A DNA stretch of 64,000 bases, from assembly GCA_016744295.1 (NCBI GenBank), contig JADGEQ010000009.1, forward strand, positions 62,001 to 126,000, given 5' to 3'. The DNA is from Desulfobacteraceae bacterium (GTDB lineage: Bacteria > Desulfobacterota > Desulfobacteria > Desulfobacterales > Desulfobacteraceae). How positions within the stretch are numbered: the stretch's first letter is position 1; each line of letters opens with the position of its first letter. Below, one piece after another: positions 25,544 to 34,052 of the stretch. The position numbers and the translations under genes are program-made. The notes beneath the pieces are model-generated. The model made no database searches, was not told the origin of the DNA, and saw nothing but the letters and a program-made list of their open reading frames with translations.

Positions 25544-26317
25544 ATGGATCAAAATAACACAGCATTATCAGTTGAGAATCTTCACAAAAGCTTTGGTGAT
25601 CTCGATGTATTAAAAGGGATTTCCTTTAGGGCATGCAAGGGAGATGTAATCTCCGTGCTTGGTTCCAGCGGATCCGGGAAAAGCACGCTGCTGCGCTGTA
25701 TTAATTTTCTTGAAATGCCGAACAAAGGAAAAATCACAGTTTGCGGAGAAGAAGTTCTACTTAAAAAAAACAGGAAAGGAATCAACAAGCCCAAAAACAT
25801 CAAGCAGGTGGAAAAAATTCGTACAAAGCTTGCCATGGTGTTTCAGCAGTTCAATCTCTGGAGCCACATGACGATTCTGGAAAATGTCATTGAAGTACCG
25901 ATCCATGTGCTAAAGGTCCCTCGCTCCCAGGCAATTGAAAAAGCCGAATATTATTTGGATAAAGTTGGCATAAAAGGAAAATTAAAGGATTACCCGGTCC
26001 AACTTTCCGGCGGTCAGCAGCAACGGGCTGCCATCGCGCGGGCCCTTGCCGTGGAACCCGAAATCATGCTTTTTGATGAACCCACTTCCGCCCTTGATCC
26101 AGAACTTGTGGGTGAGGTGCTTCAAGTGATCAAAAAACTTGCCCAGGAAGGCAGAACCATGATCGTGGTAACCCATGAAATCGGATTTGCAAGGGATGTC
26201 TCTTCCCGTGTAATCTTTTTACACAATGGAAAAATTGAAGAAGATGGAGCGCCTGCAAAGGTATTTGAAAAACCGAAATCAGAACGGTTTGCCCAATTTA
26301 TTGCGACCATTGAATAA
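25544..26317 (+). CDS. Polar amino-acid ABC transporter ATP-binding protein (HisP/GlnQ type)
   Basis: 257 residues. Walker A GSSGSGKSTLLRCINFLE, Q-loop MVFQQFNLWSHMTILENVIE, signature LSGGQQQRAAIARALA, Walker B IMLFDEPTSALDPELVGEVL and switch His in IVVTHEIGFARDVS are all present. RCINFLE and FNLWSHMT are characteristic of the polar amino-acid uptake subfamily (HisP, ArtP). It powers the transporter formed with the next three genes. The lysine/arginine/ornithine/histidine group is the closest guess. Confidence 0.93.
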   Translation: MDQNNTALSVENLHKSFGDLDVLKGISFRACKGDVISVLGSSGSGKSTLLRCINFLEMPNKGKITVCGEEVLLKKNRKGINKPKNIKQVEKIRTKLAMVFQQFNLWSHMTILENVIEVPIHVLKVPRSQAIEKAEYYLDKVGIKGKLKDYPVQLSGGQQQRAAIARALAVEPEIMLFDEPTSALDPELVGEVLQVIKKLAQEGRTMIVVTHEIGFARDVSSRVIFLHNGKIEEDGAPAKVFEKPKSERFAQFIATIE

Positions 26318-26390
26318 ATAAATAATGAATAGACAGATGAATTTTTTAAGGCTGGTTTTTTAAAGTAATTTCATAGAAAAAGGAAATGGT

Positions 26391-27170
26391 ATGAAAAAGT
26401 TATTGTCCACATTGATTATCTTGACTATTGTTTTTGCGGCTGGAAATGTATTTGCAAAAGATTGGAAAAAAATTCGGGTTGCCATGGAAGGCGCCTACCC
26501 TCCATTCAATTATGTTACATCTGACGGCGTACTCAGCGGCTTTGACGTTGACATTGCCAAGGCCATTGTAGCTGCAACAGGCGCTGAAATAGAAATTATT
26601 ACCCAGGACTGGGATGGTATTATCCCGGCGCTTCTTGCAAGAAAATATGACTGCATAATTGGTTCCATGTCCATCACCGAAGAAAGAATGAAAAAAATTG
26701 CTTTTACCAAAAAATATTATAAAACACCTGCAAAATTTGTTGCAAAAAAAGGCTTGATTCCCCATTTTTCCAAAGCAGCCCTCAAAGGCAAAACCATTGG
26801 GGTTCAAAGTGCCACCACCCATGATAGATACCTGACTGACAATTACGGCAAGGATGTTGCTGTCAAAAGATACAGCAGCCAGGATCAGGTCTGTCTTGAT
26901 ATTGTTGCCGGAAGACTCGACATTTTTCTTGCGGACAGTGTTGTTGCTTCAGACGGCTTTTTGAACAAGGAGGAAGGCAAGGATTTCGAGTTTATCGGTC
27001 CTGACTTGACCGATAGCAAATGGTTTGGCGATGGTGCGGGAATCGGGGTTAGAAAACAGGATACAGACCTTGTAAATATCTTGAATGATGCCATTGACAA
27101 AATCATTGCCGATGGAACCTATAAAAAAATCCAGGATAAACACTTTGGTTTTGATGTATATGGAAATTAA
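26391..27170 (+). CDS. Amino-acid ABC transporter periplasmic binding protein
   Basis: 259 residues with a clear Sec signal peptide (KKLLSTLIILTIVFAAGNVFA, cleavage near AFAKD-like VFA-KD). The SBP family 3 fold follows: IRVAMEGAYPPFNYV, SGFDVDIAKAIVAATG, DGIIPALLARKYDCIIGSMS and the hinge LKGKTIGVQSATTHDRYL. The Tyr, Phe and Asp in the first lobe are typical of lysine/arginine/ornithine- or histidine-binding proteins. SD AAAGGAAA is upstream. Its stop overlaps the first permease start (TAATG). Confidence 0.92.
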   Translation: MKKLLSTLIILTIVFAAGNVFAKDWKKIRVAMEGAYPPFNYVTSDGVLSGFDVDIAKAIVAATGAEIEIITQDWDGIIPALLARKYDCIIGSMSITEERMKKIAFTKKYYKTPAKFVAKKGLIPHFSKAALKGKTIGVQSATTHDRYLTDNYGKDVAVKRYSSQDQVCLDIVAGRLDIFLADSVVASDGFLNKEEGKDFEFIGPDLTDSKWFGDGAGIGVRKQDTDLVNILNDAIDKIIADGTYKKIQDKHFGFDVYGN

Positions 27171-27859
27171 TGCTTAATCTCCAGGGATACGGTCCAAATA
27201 TTCTGCAAGGCACACTTCTCACCATAGAATTGTGCCTTGCATCCCTTGTTATTTCAACGGCTTTAGGTATTATAGCAGCCCTTGCAAAACTGTCAGGTGT
27301 CAGGGTTTTAAACCTGATTGCCCAGACATACACAACTGTTATCCGGGGGATACCGGATTTGGTTCTAATGCTCCTGATTTTCTTTGGCGGCCAGATATTT
27401 ATTAATCAGATTGGTCCGATGTTGGGGTATGAGGAATATATTGATATCAACCCTTTTGTTGCAGGTGTCTCCACCATTGGGTTTATCATAGGGGCCTATA
27501 TGGCGGAAACCTTCAGGGGAGCCATTCTGGCAGTCCCCATCGGCCAGATGGAAGCGGGATACGCCTACGGCATGTCCCGGTTCCAGGTGTTTTTTAGAAT
27601 TTTACTGCCCCTGATGGTACGCCATGCGATTCCCGGGTTTGGTAATAATTGGTTGGTCCTGATGAAAACAACCGCCCTTGTTTCCATTATCGGATTGAAC
27701 GATATGGTCAGGATGGCAGCCCTTGCGGCAGGAGCAACTCGAAAGCCCTTTACCTTTTATCTGTTCGTTGCCATCAACTACCTGATTCTGACGTCAATTT
27801 CCCTTTTGATTTTAAATTGGCTCAACACCCGATACAGTGCCGGAATTATAAAGGACTGA
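27170..27859 (+). CDS. Amino-acid ABC transporter permease (HisQ type)
   Basis: 229 residues. The N-terminal GPNILQGTLLTIELCLASLV begins the His/Glu/Gln/Arg/opine permease domain, with about five membrane helices. The EAA loop is GQMEAGYAYGMSRFQVFFRI LPL, which docks on the ATPase. It forms the channel with the second permease. ATG overlaps the binding-protein stop by 1 base and the second permease begins 2 bases after its stop, so all are translationally linked. Confidence 0.92.
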   Translation: MLNLQGYGPNILQGTLLTIELCLASLVISTALGIIAALAKLSGVRVLNLIAQTYTTVIRGIPDLVLMLLIFFGGQIFINQIGPMLGYEEYIDINPFVAGVSTIGFIIGAYMAETFRGAILAVPIGQMEAGYAYGMSRFQVFFRILLPLMVRHAIPGFGNNWLVLMKTTALVSIIGLNDMVRMAALAAGATRKPFTFYLFVAINYLILTSISLLILNWLNTRYSAGIIKD

Positions 27860-27861
27860 TC

Positions 27862-28548
27862 ATGGATATTTCAATTATTTTCAGCAATATGGATATTTAC
27901 CTTGAAGGTCTGAAAAATACGCTTATCCTGGTTTCTGTTTCCCTGTTCCTCGGGTTGATATCTGCCATCCCCCTTGCAGTCCTCAGGACATCAAAAAACC
28001 TGTTTATTTCGGGACCCATACGGGCATATGTCTATTTTTTTAGGGGGACTCCGCTCCTGGTCCAAATGTTTCTCATCTACTATGGTATGGGCCAGTTTGA
28101 ACCATTAAAGACATCTTTTTTATGGTTTTTTTTTAAAGAGGCTTATTTCTGTGCCCTTTTTGCCTTTACCCTGAATACCTGTGCGTATACAATAGAGATT
28201 ATCCGGGGTGCCATTGAGAACACCCCCCACGGGGAGATAGAAGCTGCCAAGGCAGCCGGCATGTCATCCTTTTTAAGATTCCGAAGAATTATCCTGCCCA
28301 GTTCTTTCAGAAGAGCTTTACCCGCTTACAGCAATGAAATTATCTTCATGCTCCATAGCAGTTCCCTTGCCAGTGTCATTACCATCGTAGATATCACAGG
28401 TGCTGCCCGAATTGTCAACGCCAGGTACTATAGCCCCTATGAGGCATTTCTTGCGGCTGCCGTATTCTATATGGCCATCACCTTTTTAATTGTCTGGCTG
28501 ATAAAAAAGCTGGAAATAAGATGGTTTGCCCACCTGAGTCGAGAATGA
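27862..28548 (+). CDS. Amino-acid ABC transporter permease (HisM type)
   Basis: 228 residues from ATG 27862, with AAGGA 7 bases upstream. Motifs are YLEGLKNTLILVSVSLFLGL, YVYFFRGTPLLVQMFLIYYG and the EAA loop HGEIEAAKAAGMSSFLRFRR. RGTPLLVQ is the hallmark of polar amino-acid permeases, and LRFRRIILPSSFRRALPAYS continues the loop. It completes a four-gene polar amino-acid importer with two different permeases, as in the histidine system. Confidence 0.92.
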   Translation: MDISIIFSNMDIYLEGLKNTLILVSVSLFLGLISAIPLAVLRTSKNLFISGPIRAYVYFFRGTPLLVQMFLIYYGMGQFEPLKTSFLWFFFKEAYFCALFAFTLNTCAYTIEIIRGAIENTPHGEIEAAKAAGMSSFLRFRRIILPSSFRRALPAYSNEIIFMLHSSSLASVITIVDITGAARIVNARYYSPYEAFLAAAVFYMAITFLIVWLIKKLEIRWFAHLSRE

Positions 28549-28652
28549 AGCGGAATCCAAGGTTTTAATTTTGCGCCGTTAGATTTTAAAAACCACTAAA
28601 AAAATTTCCATGGAATTTTTGTAAATCAACAAACAAATAAGGGTAAACGATT

Positions 28653-29828
28653 ATGAGCTATGAAAAACACCCCCTGTATAACTGGTTGCGTAAAACTCGG
28701 CAGGATTTTCACAAGCATCCGGAACTTTCAAATCGAGAATTTCGTACAACCGAGAGAATTAAAGAAATTCTTTCTGAATTAGGTGTGGGAATTCAGGAAT
28801 TTCCAGATCTTAAGACCGGTGTTGTGGGCATAATACCCTGCCAGCCGGGGGAAAAGACCATTGCACTTCGAGCCGATATCGATGCGCTTCCCATGGCACA
28901 AATGAATGATGTGCCGTACAAATCCGTCAACGAAGGTGTTATGCATTCCTGCGGCCATGACTGCCATACGACTATCATGCTGGGAGTGGCAAAAAAAATC
29001 ATGGAATCTGATTTACCCGAACAACTCAGGGGAAATATCAAATTTCTCTTCCAGCCTGCAGAAGAGACGATCAATGGTGCAGAATCAATGATAAATGCGG
29101 GGGTATTGAAAAATCCCGACGTGGACCGAATCATCGGCGGTCATATGAGCACAGATTTACGGACAGGGCAGATCGGCTTTCACAAAAAGGTTGCCAGTGC
29201 CAGCGCAGATACTTTTTATGTGACAATCCAGGGACAAGGAGCCCATGGTGCATATCCACACAAAGGGCTGGACCCCATTGTTGCGGGGGCTCATTTTGTT
29301 ACAGCAGTTCAGAGCATCATTTCCAGAAGCCTGGATCCTCTGGAATCAGCTGTTGTTACCTTGGGTCAGTTTGAGGCTGGTACTGCACCAAACATCATTC
29401 CGGATTCAGCGTTGCTTTCCGGAACCATAAGAACCTTTGACCTTAAAATTCGGGATAGGATCATCCACAGGTTAAGAGAAATTGTCGAAGGTATTCAGAA
29501 GGGGTTTCAGGTTAAAATCGATTTACAATATCATGATGGTGTGCCGCCGACAATATGCAATGGGTCTGTCACATCAGCGGTCTTTGACTCAGCAATCAAA
29601 ATACTTGAAAAAGACAACATAGAATATTACGAACCCCAGATGGGTGCCGAAGATTACGGCCTGTTTACCCAAATTGTACCTGGAACATACCTGCGTATCG
29701 GATGTGGGAATCCGGATAAAGATATCATACATAATGTCCACTCGCCCCACTTTGATGTGGATGAAACAGCACTTCCCATTGCAGTTGAATTGTTTACCGA
29801 GGCGGTCCGGTCTTATTTGTGCGGATGA
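28653..29828 (+). CDS. M20 family amidohydrolase (N-acyl-amino-acid / hippurate hydrolase type)
   Basis: 391 residues. The start RKTRQDFHKHPELSNREFRT is the classic family opening. Metal ligands are visible in MHSCGHDCHTTIMLGVA, the catalytic pair in FQPAEETINGAE, and ligands in GGHMS and VHSPHFDVDE. The dimerisation insert is about residues 180-290 (QGQGAHGAYPHKGLDPIVAG). It should remove the acyl group from N-acyl amino acids in the cytoplasm. Its position 104 bases after a polar amino-acid importer suggests it processes an imported acylated or conjugated amino acid. Confidence 0.88.
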   Translation: MSYEKHPLYNWLRKTRQDFHKHPELSNREFRTTERIKEILSELGVGIQEFPDLKTGVVGIIPCQPGEKTIALRADIDALPMAQMNDVPYKSVNEGVMHSCGHDCHTTIMLGVAKKIMESDLPEQLRGNIKFLFQPAEETINGAESMINAGVLKNPDVDRIIGGHMSTDLRTGQIGFHKKVASASADTFYVTIQGQGAHGAYPHKGLDPIVAGAHFVTAVQSIISRSLDPLESAVVTLGQFEAGTAPNIIPDSALLSGTIRTFDLKIRDRIIHRLREIVEGIQKGFQVKIDLQYHDGVPPTICNGSVTSAVFDSAIKILEKDNIEYYEPQMGAEDYGLFTQIVPGTYLRIGCGNPDKDIIHNVHSPHFDVDETALPIAVELFTEAVRSYLCG

Positions 29829-29874
29829 TCAATACGGGTTAAGACCGGAATAAAAAGGTACCCCTGGGGGGGAG

Positions 29875-30318
29875 TCATAAACAGTTTATAAACTCGGCGA
29901 ACCATTCCCACCCATATCTTGTCATTTTTCCAACCAGTTTTTCTGGTATTTTACCTTCAGATTTGTGTCGGATATCTATGCCTACAATTGGGACATTGTT
30001 ATGCAAAGAGGCGTCTATCTCCCAAGCAGCGATGTCATCCAATTTTGTATTTTCTGACACAATTATCATTACGCCGTCGGATTCAATGATTTTTTTTTCT
30101 GCTTTCTGCTGCCATTGATCAATTTTTAAACCATTACTATCGCATGTTGTAAAATCAAGCGTACCAGTTAAGTAGAATTCCAACCTATGTCTAAAATAGA
30201 CGAGCATATCCCGATATTTCAAATCTGCTTTGGCGCTGCCCACATAAATTGTCTTGTGTCTTCCTTGTATCTGTTTATCTGTTTTTGGAGCCCCAATCTT
30301 TACCTGATGCACGATCAT
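29875..30318 (-). CDS. TIR-like (ThsB / MTH538 type) single-domain protein
   Basis: 147 residues, a single domain. The first strand and helix are KTIYVGSAKADLKYRDMLVY, then FTTCDSNGLKI, AEKKIIESDGVMIIVSENTK and DDIAAWEIDASLHNNVPIVG. The arrangement of a charged helix, an IIVSENT strand, and a Trp-Glu pair at the start of the next helix matches the TIR-like family (formerly DUF1863/MTH538) to which the Thoeris sensor ThsB belongs. Those proteins make cyclic-ADPR-like signals from NAD+ on phage infection. The Glu of AAWEI is the candidate catalytic residue. AAGGA lies about 10 bases before the ATG. No ThsA, SLOG or other effector gene is adjacent. Family call is from pattern recognition. Confidence 0.65.
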   Translation of the reverse strand: MIVHQVKIGAPKTDKQIQGRHKTIYVGSAKADLKYRDMLVYFRHRLEFYLTGTLDFTTCDSNGLKIDQWQQKAEKKIIESDGVMIIVSENTKLDDIAAWEIDASLHNNVPIVGIDIRHKSEGKIPEKLVGKMTRYGWEWFAEFINCL

Positions 30319-30386
30319 TTAATTTTTCCTTTTGCATCCCTTTTTCCTGCATCGTTTCTTGCAGGATTCTTGTACTGGAGAGTGTT

Positions 30387-31550
30387 TTAATCTTTTTTTA
30401 AATCGAATTGGTTATGGTAAAATGTAAATCGTTCTTTTTCCCTGTCTGGAATTAATCCATATTCTTCCCCGGTACAGGCGTGTCTGCCGAACCTGGATCT
30501 TGGATGATCTCTCAGCCAGGTTGTCATTCTTTTTTTTGTTCTTTGTGAAAGCAGGATATCAAAATGGTCATAGATTTTTTCAACCATTTCTATTGGATTT
30601 TTTGATATATCTTTATGGAAAATATCCAGACACTGATCTGCGCCCAGATTTTTCTTCACTAAAAGAGCCCGTTCCAGCCCCTTTGCCCAGAGGTTAGGAT
30701 ACCAGTCTGCAATCGTCTGTATCTTTGCCTGTCCCGTTGTAAACTGGGTCCAATGATAGACCATACTGACACCGGATACCATTGTATCAAAAGGATTTCG
30801 GTGGGTGAACACAATTTTTGCGTCTGGATAGGTTTCCATCAAGTGATCCAAGCCGAACAGATGCATTGGCGCTTTCAATATCCAGCGGTGACTAGGCAGT
30901 TTCCATTGCATAACCTGAAGCAGTTGCCTATGCCATTGAAAGGCCTGTTTCATGTTGCAGTCACCTACCCAGTTCCCGTGGGAAAACAGGCTTGAACCCA
31001 TGCTCCACCCCATGTGAATAAACTCATGGGCCATAAGGTTCTGACACTCGGCCGTGCCCCGGGCCATGAAATTGATTCCGTTAATCCCTCGCAGAACAGG
31101 AGCCATGTTAAAAATGCCTTCCATGGCCTCATGACAAACCTGTATCCTTGGGTCTGCCGATTCCGGAATCAGTGCTGGTGGTGGATAGATGGGGCCTGTT
31201 GTTTCAAAATTTCTGAGATACCTGGATGTCGGGTCCATCGCCAGGAGGGTTTGCATAATGGTAGTGCCTGAACGCGGCAACCCGACAATAAAGACGGGCT
31301 CTATAATCTTCTCATCTAAAATTTCAGGATTCTCTTTCAAAAGCCGGGTGATTTCAATACGATTGATGAGAAGCTGTAGAATTTGGTTATTAAAGTAGGC
31401 TGCGGTTCCATCGGCCAGGTCAATGTCATTGTTCAATGAATTGATCAGTACACCCAAGCCCTCTTTAAACGTTTGGCCGCCAAAATCTTCCAAACCTGTT
31501 TTTTCCATAGCCTGGTTGATAAAATAGGATGAAGATAATTTAATTCCCAT
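30387..31550 (-). CDS. PAPS-dependent sulfotransferase family protein
   Basis: 387 residues. The 5'-phosphosulfate-binding loop is VFIVGLPRSGTTIMQTLLAM (about residue 87-106) and the 3'-phosphate-binding motif is KIVFTHRNPFDTMVSGVSM. A family signature WILKAPMHLFGLDHLMETYP lies between. It belongs to the sulfotransferase_3-like group, which acts on lipids or other small molecules using PAPS; the acceptor is unknown. No signal peptide. The start overlaps the tetR stop by 11 bases, with AGGA upstream, so it is co-transcribed with and probably controlled by that regulator. Confidence 0.85.
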   Translation of the reverse strand: MGIKLSSSYFINQAMEKTGLEDFGGQTFKEGLGVLINSLNNDIDLADGTAAYFNNQILQLLINRIEITRLLKENPEILDEKIIEPVFIVGLPRSGTTIMQTLLAMDPTSRYLRNFETTGPIYPPPALIPESADPRIQVCHEAMEGIFNMAPVLRGINGINFMARGTAECQNLMAHEFIHMGWSMGSSLFSHGNWVGDCNMKQAFQWHRQLLQVMQWKLPSHRWILKAPMHLFGLDHLMETYPDAKIVFTHRNPFDTMVSGVSMVYHWTQFTTGQAKIQTIADWYPNLWAKGLERALLVKKNLGADQCLDIFHKDISKNPIEMVEKIYDHFDILLSQRTKKRMTTWLRDHPRSRFGRHACTGEEYGLIPDREKERFTFYHNQFDLKKD

Positions 31551-32199
31551 TCTGCTTTTCCTTTTTTTTTTCTATTTTTTCTTTTATGGAAGCGATTCCG
31601 CCCATTGAAAATTCAAACACGTGGTTAGCCCAGGCTTCGTGGTCCTTTTTGGGTGAATAATCCGGGAAAAGCCTGGAAAAAACCGGCCATGCAAAACTGT
31701 AATAGAGCAATTGTCCTGAGACAGACACCAGACAGTCCCGCACCATGTTTTCAGTAGCTCCTTTTCCCAAAAGGTCACAAAAAATTTTCAGATGCCGCTT
31801 GATTCTGGGCCGGTTGTATTTGTCAACAAGATCTTCGATAAAAGGCGATGGCCTTGTCATCTCATTGACAAAAATCGCCGTAATATCCGATGCAAAAGCG
31901 TTGTTTTTGTATAGAAGTATAGAGAAATTCAAGATCATTTCCTTGAGTTGGGCTTGGGGTGTTTTTCGATCCCAGTCCTGTAAATCAAAGTTGTCATATT
32001 CAGAAAAAATAAGTTCCAGGATTTCCCGATAGAGCATCTCTTTTGACCCGAAATAATAGTGAATGCTGTTAATATTGGCAGCCCCGGCTTGTTTGCATAT
32101 TTCTCTTATTGTAGCGTTCCTAAAGCCTTTTTCGGCAAAAACTTTAATCCCTGCATTGAACAGTCTTGTGCGTGTGGAATTATCCTGCTGTAACGACAT
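31540..32199 (-). CDS. TetR family transcriptional regulator
   Basis: 219 residues. The N-terminal HTH (TRTRLFNAGIKVFAEKGFRN, ATIREICKQAGAANINSIHY, YYFGSKEMLYREI) is typical of TetR. The C-terminal part, with SPFIEDLVDKYNRPRIKRHL and WPVFSRLFPDYSPKKDHEAW, resembles the DUF1956/CerR ligand-binding domain. Two palindromic sites overlap its own promoter at 32218-32254, indicating autorepression. The downstream gene, overlapped by 11 bases, is the sulfotransferase, the likely regulated function. The inducer is not known. Confidence 0.88.
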   Translation of the reverse strand: MSLQQDNSTRTRLFNAGIKVFAEKGFRNATIREICKQAGAANINSIHYYFGSKEMLYREILELIFSEYDNFDLQDWDRKTPQAQLKEMILNFSILLYKNNAFASDITAIFVNEMTRPSPFIEDLVDKYNRPRIKRHLKIFCDLLGKGATENMVRDCLVSVSGQLLYYSFAWPVFSRLFPDYSPKKDHEAWANHVFEFSMGGIASIKEKIEKKKEKQNGN

Positions 32200-32217
32200 T
32201 GCTGTCTCCTATATATT

Positions 32218-32254
32218 ATTAATACAAGCGTATTAATAATACACTTGTATTAAT
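32218..32254. promoter_or_regulatory. Tandem palindromic operator for the TetR regulator
   Basis: Site 1 is ATTAATAC-AAGC-GTATTAAT (32218-32237), a perfect 8-base palindrome with a 4-base centre. Site 2 is AATAATAC-ACTT-GTATTAAT (32235-32254) with a single mismatch in its arms. Centres are 17 bases apart, so the sites partly overlap, as seen for TetR dimers binding in pairs. They cover the -10 hexamer and spacer of the tetR promoter. Confidence 0.8.
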
Positions 32255-32263
32255 TCTTGTCAA
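32236..32263 (-). promoter_or_regulatory. Strong sigma-70 promoter of tetR-sulfotransferase
   Basis: On the minus strand a perfect TTGACA (32258-32263) is followed after 16 bases by TATTAT (32236-32241, 5 of 6). It ends 37 bases before the tetR ATG and is overlapped by both operator palindromes. Confidence 0.75.
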
Positions 32264-32673
32264 GTCATTTTCACGATGGTAGGGGGGATTTTTATCTAAC
32301 CTGCAAAAAATCAAATATATAAAACGGATAAAAGAAGGGGGATAAAATAAAATGTTTTTTTCAACCCAGAACCTTTTGTCTCCAATGGTTGTCCTTTTAC
32401 CCGGCACCGTCGTTCATCACAGGCACCCGAAAAAAAAGGCCTTCCATATGATCCGTGTAAAAAATTTAATCCTTTTGTAGATCACACTTAGGTCTTGTAT
32501 TCTTAACAATGGATAGCCGGGTAAAAGTTGAGGATAGGATAATAATACTTGCGCCTGGCAGATTGGCGTATTAACTTTTTTATATAGAATTTAATGGTGC
32601 CCATTCCAGGGAGGTATTTAATGTAATAAATGTACTCTTTAACTTTGGAAAGAACCGGCCACATCCAGTTCAT

Positions 32674-33507
32674 TTATATCTCAAGAACTGAAACCATTTC
32701 CTTTATCAATTCATCCTCTATTCCATTAAATTTAAAGGGGCCCTGCTCATTACCAGAGCTAAACTCTATCAAAGTTGTGGGGCAAGTTAAACGATCTTTA
32801 ATTTTTCGAGCAGCCGTCCCGTTGCGATATACATTTTTTGTGTGATAGATTATTGTTGTTGGCACTTCTATCTTTTCAAGATCTAAATTTAAAAATCCAT
32901 AAGGGTAACCAGGGTTATATACATGGAACATCCCCTTGACCCCTATTGCAGGTGTTATTAAAATTAATCCATCAACTTTCGTATTTAATGCACAATGAAT
33001 TGCGGAAAATCCGCCAACCCTCTCTCCCAAGGCCCAAATTGGTAAACCAGGATTATCTTTTCTGAGATGCTCTACCAATGCTTTAAGATCATCTATGGCT
33101 TCCTCACTACCCCTGAATGCTGCCGTAATACTTTTCTTGGGATCTGATATTGGTCCAAGGTCCGGGGCAACAACAAAAAAATTCTCTCTCGCCAATCCAC
33201 CCATAAAGTTTGTTAGGAAAGGCTCTTTGTGTTCAAACTTTACATCACCACCAGACACTCTCATATTGAACCTGCCATTTCTTGCCTTGAATATCAAAAA
33301 TATCCCTCTTGGTTCTGTCATCTTATTCTTTATGGTTAATACCCTGATTTTATTTCCGGGGACATTTGTCCTTGCCATATCCAAATCTATTATATTTTTT
33401 TCTAATCCATTAACCTCAATTGTTCTTTTTAAAGCACACGAAGAACTCAAAAAACTTATTATGACAACATGAACAGCAATTATTATAAACAAAACTTTCT
33501 TATTCAT
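32674..33507 (-). CDS. Putative lipoprotein with alpha/beta-hydrolase fold lacking the catalytic triad
   Basis: 277 residues from ATG 33507, preceded by AGGAGAG at good distance. The N-terminus KKVLFIIIAVHVVIISFLSS followed by SC is a signal sequence with a weak lipobox. The body looks like an alpha/beta hydrolase: FFVVAPDLGPISD, then LPIWALGERVGGFSAIHCAL at the nucleophile elbow, then LILITPAIGVKGM and TTIIYHTKNVYRNGT. The elbow reads GERVG, where GxSxG is expected, so the Ser is replaced by Arg. The usual Asp position reads KNVYRNG, and no His is in the expected place near the C-terminus. It may be a non-enzymatic binding protein. Isolated from its neighbours. Confidence 0.65.
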   Translation of the reverse strand: MNKKVLFIIIAVHVVIISFLSSSCALKRTIEVNGLEKNIIDLDMARTNVPGNKIRVLTIKNKMTEPRGIFLIFKARNGRFNMRVSGGDVKFEHKEPFLTNFMGGLARENFFVVAPDLGPISDPKKSITAAFRGSEEAIDDLKALVEHLRKDNPGLPIWALGERVGGFSAIHCALNTKVDGLILITPAIGVKGMFHVYNPGYPYGFLNLDLEKIEVPTTIIYHTKNVYRNGTAARKIKDRLTCPTTLIEFSSGNEQGPFKFNGIEDELIKEMVSVLEI

Positions 33508-34011
33508 TTTTACTCTCCTTTTATTTAACTGATACCCAAAACTGAAAACGGTTTCCTGGAATTCATTTTTTCCAACCCGCAATCACGTAAAAATGAACAG
33601 AAGTTATTTAGATCAATTATGTATAAGAAATTATTCAAACCAGCATAAGTTGAAAGATATGAACATTGTCTAACCATTTTAATGATAGCTGGATGGTATT
33701 CGAAAATCAAGATTATTGGAGAATTACATTCCTGTCTGAAAATTTGATACAGGGAGGTTAATACATAGGTAACCTTATTTGGTGGGTAAACCCGGGAACT
33801 GGAATCTTGAGGCAATTCGGTGGATCGCCAGTCTTCATGAGTGATGCATGAAGTGACCGGGCAGATTCATAATGGATTCAGTCCAGGGATTTCAAAGGTC
33901 AATCAAGGCTTGTATCGGTATCCGTGATATTTCGGGCTTCTGAATGCTCCAGCTTTGGATAATAATCATTGAGTATGATAGGCGCATAATTTTTTATATT
34001 GAGTTGAATAT
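33508..34011. other. Intergenic region between the lipoprotein gene and the EamA gene
   Basis: About 500 bases. A 96-codon open frame on the minus strand (33525-33815) starts only with TTG, lacks a ribosome binding site and resembles nothing recognised; it is not called. The 33590-33720 part is very AT-rich. The right edge is the terminator at 34012. Confidence 0.5.
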
Positions 34012-34052
34012 AAAAAAAGGCTGAAGAGGATTTCCAGGGTTCAGCGTTTTTT
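34012..34052 (-). terminator. Rho-independent terminator of the EamA transporter gene, overlapping its stop codon
   Basis: GCTGAA (34020-34025) pairs with TTCAGC (34040-34045), flanked by A and T runs on both sides (A7 at 34012-34018, T6 at 34047-34052), so it can act in both directions. On the minus strand it is followed by seven U residues. The TGA stop at 34041-34043 is inside the stem. Confidence 0.7.

Larger units (their letters stand above)
32200..32673. other. Intergenic region upstream of tetR
   Basis: 474 bases. The left part, 32218-32263, carries the tetR promoter and operators. The remainder, 32264-32673, is AT-rich with no ORF having a plausible start and ribosome binding site, and no evident terminator or RNA gene. 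Confidence 0.6.

Noticed and set aside
28555-28600. Possible terminator after the ABC transporter genes (GGTTTT ... AAAACC)
   Set aside because: The stem is short and made mainly of A-T pairs, too weak to assign.
33525-33815. 96-codon minus-strand open frame upstream of the pseudo-hydrolase lipoprotein gene
   Set aside because: It begins only with TTG, has no ribosome binding site and no recognisable domain. The region is AT-rich and looks noncoding.
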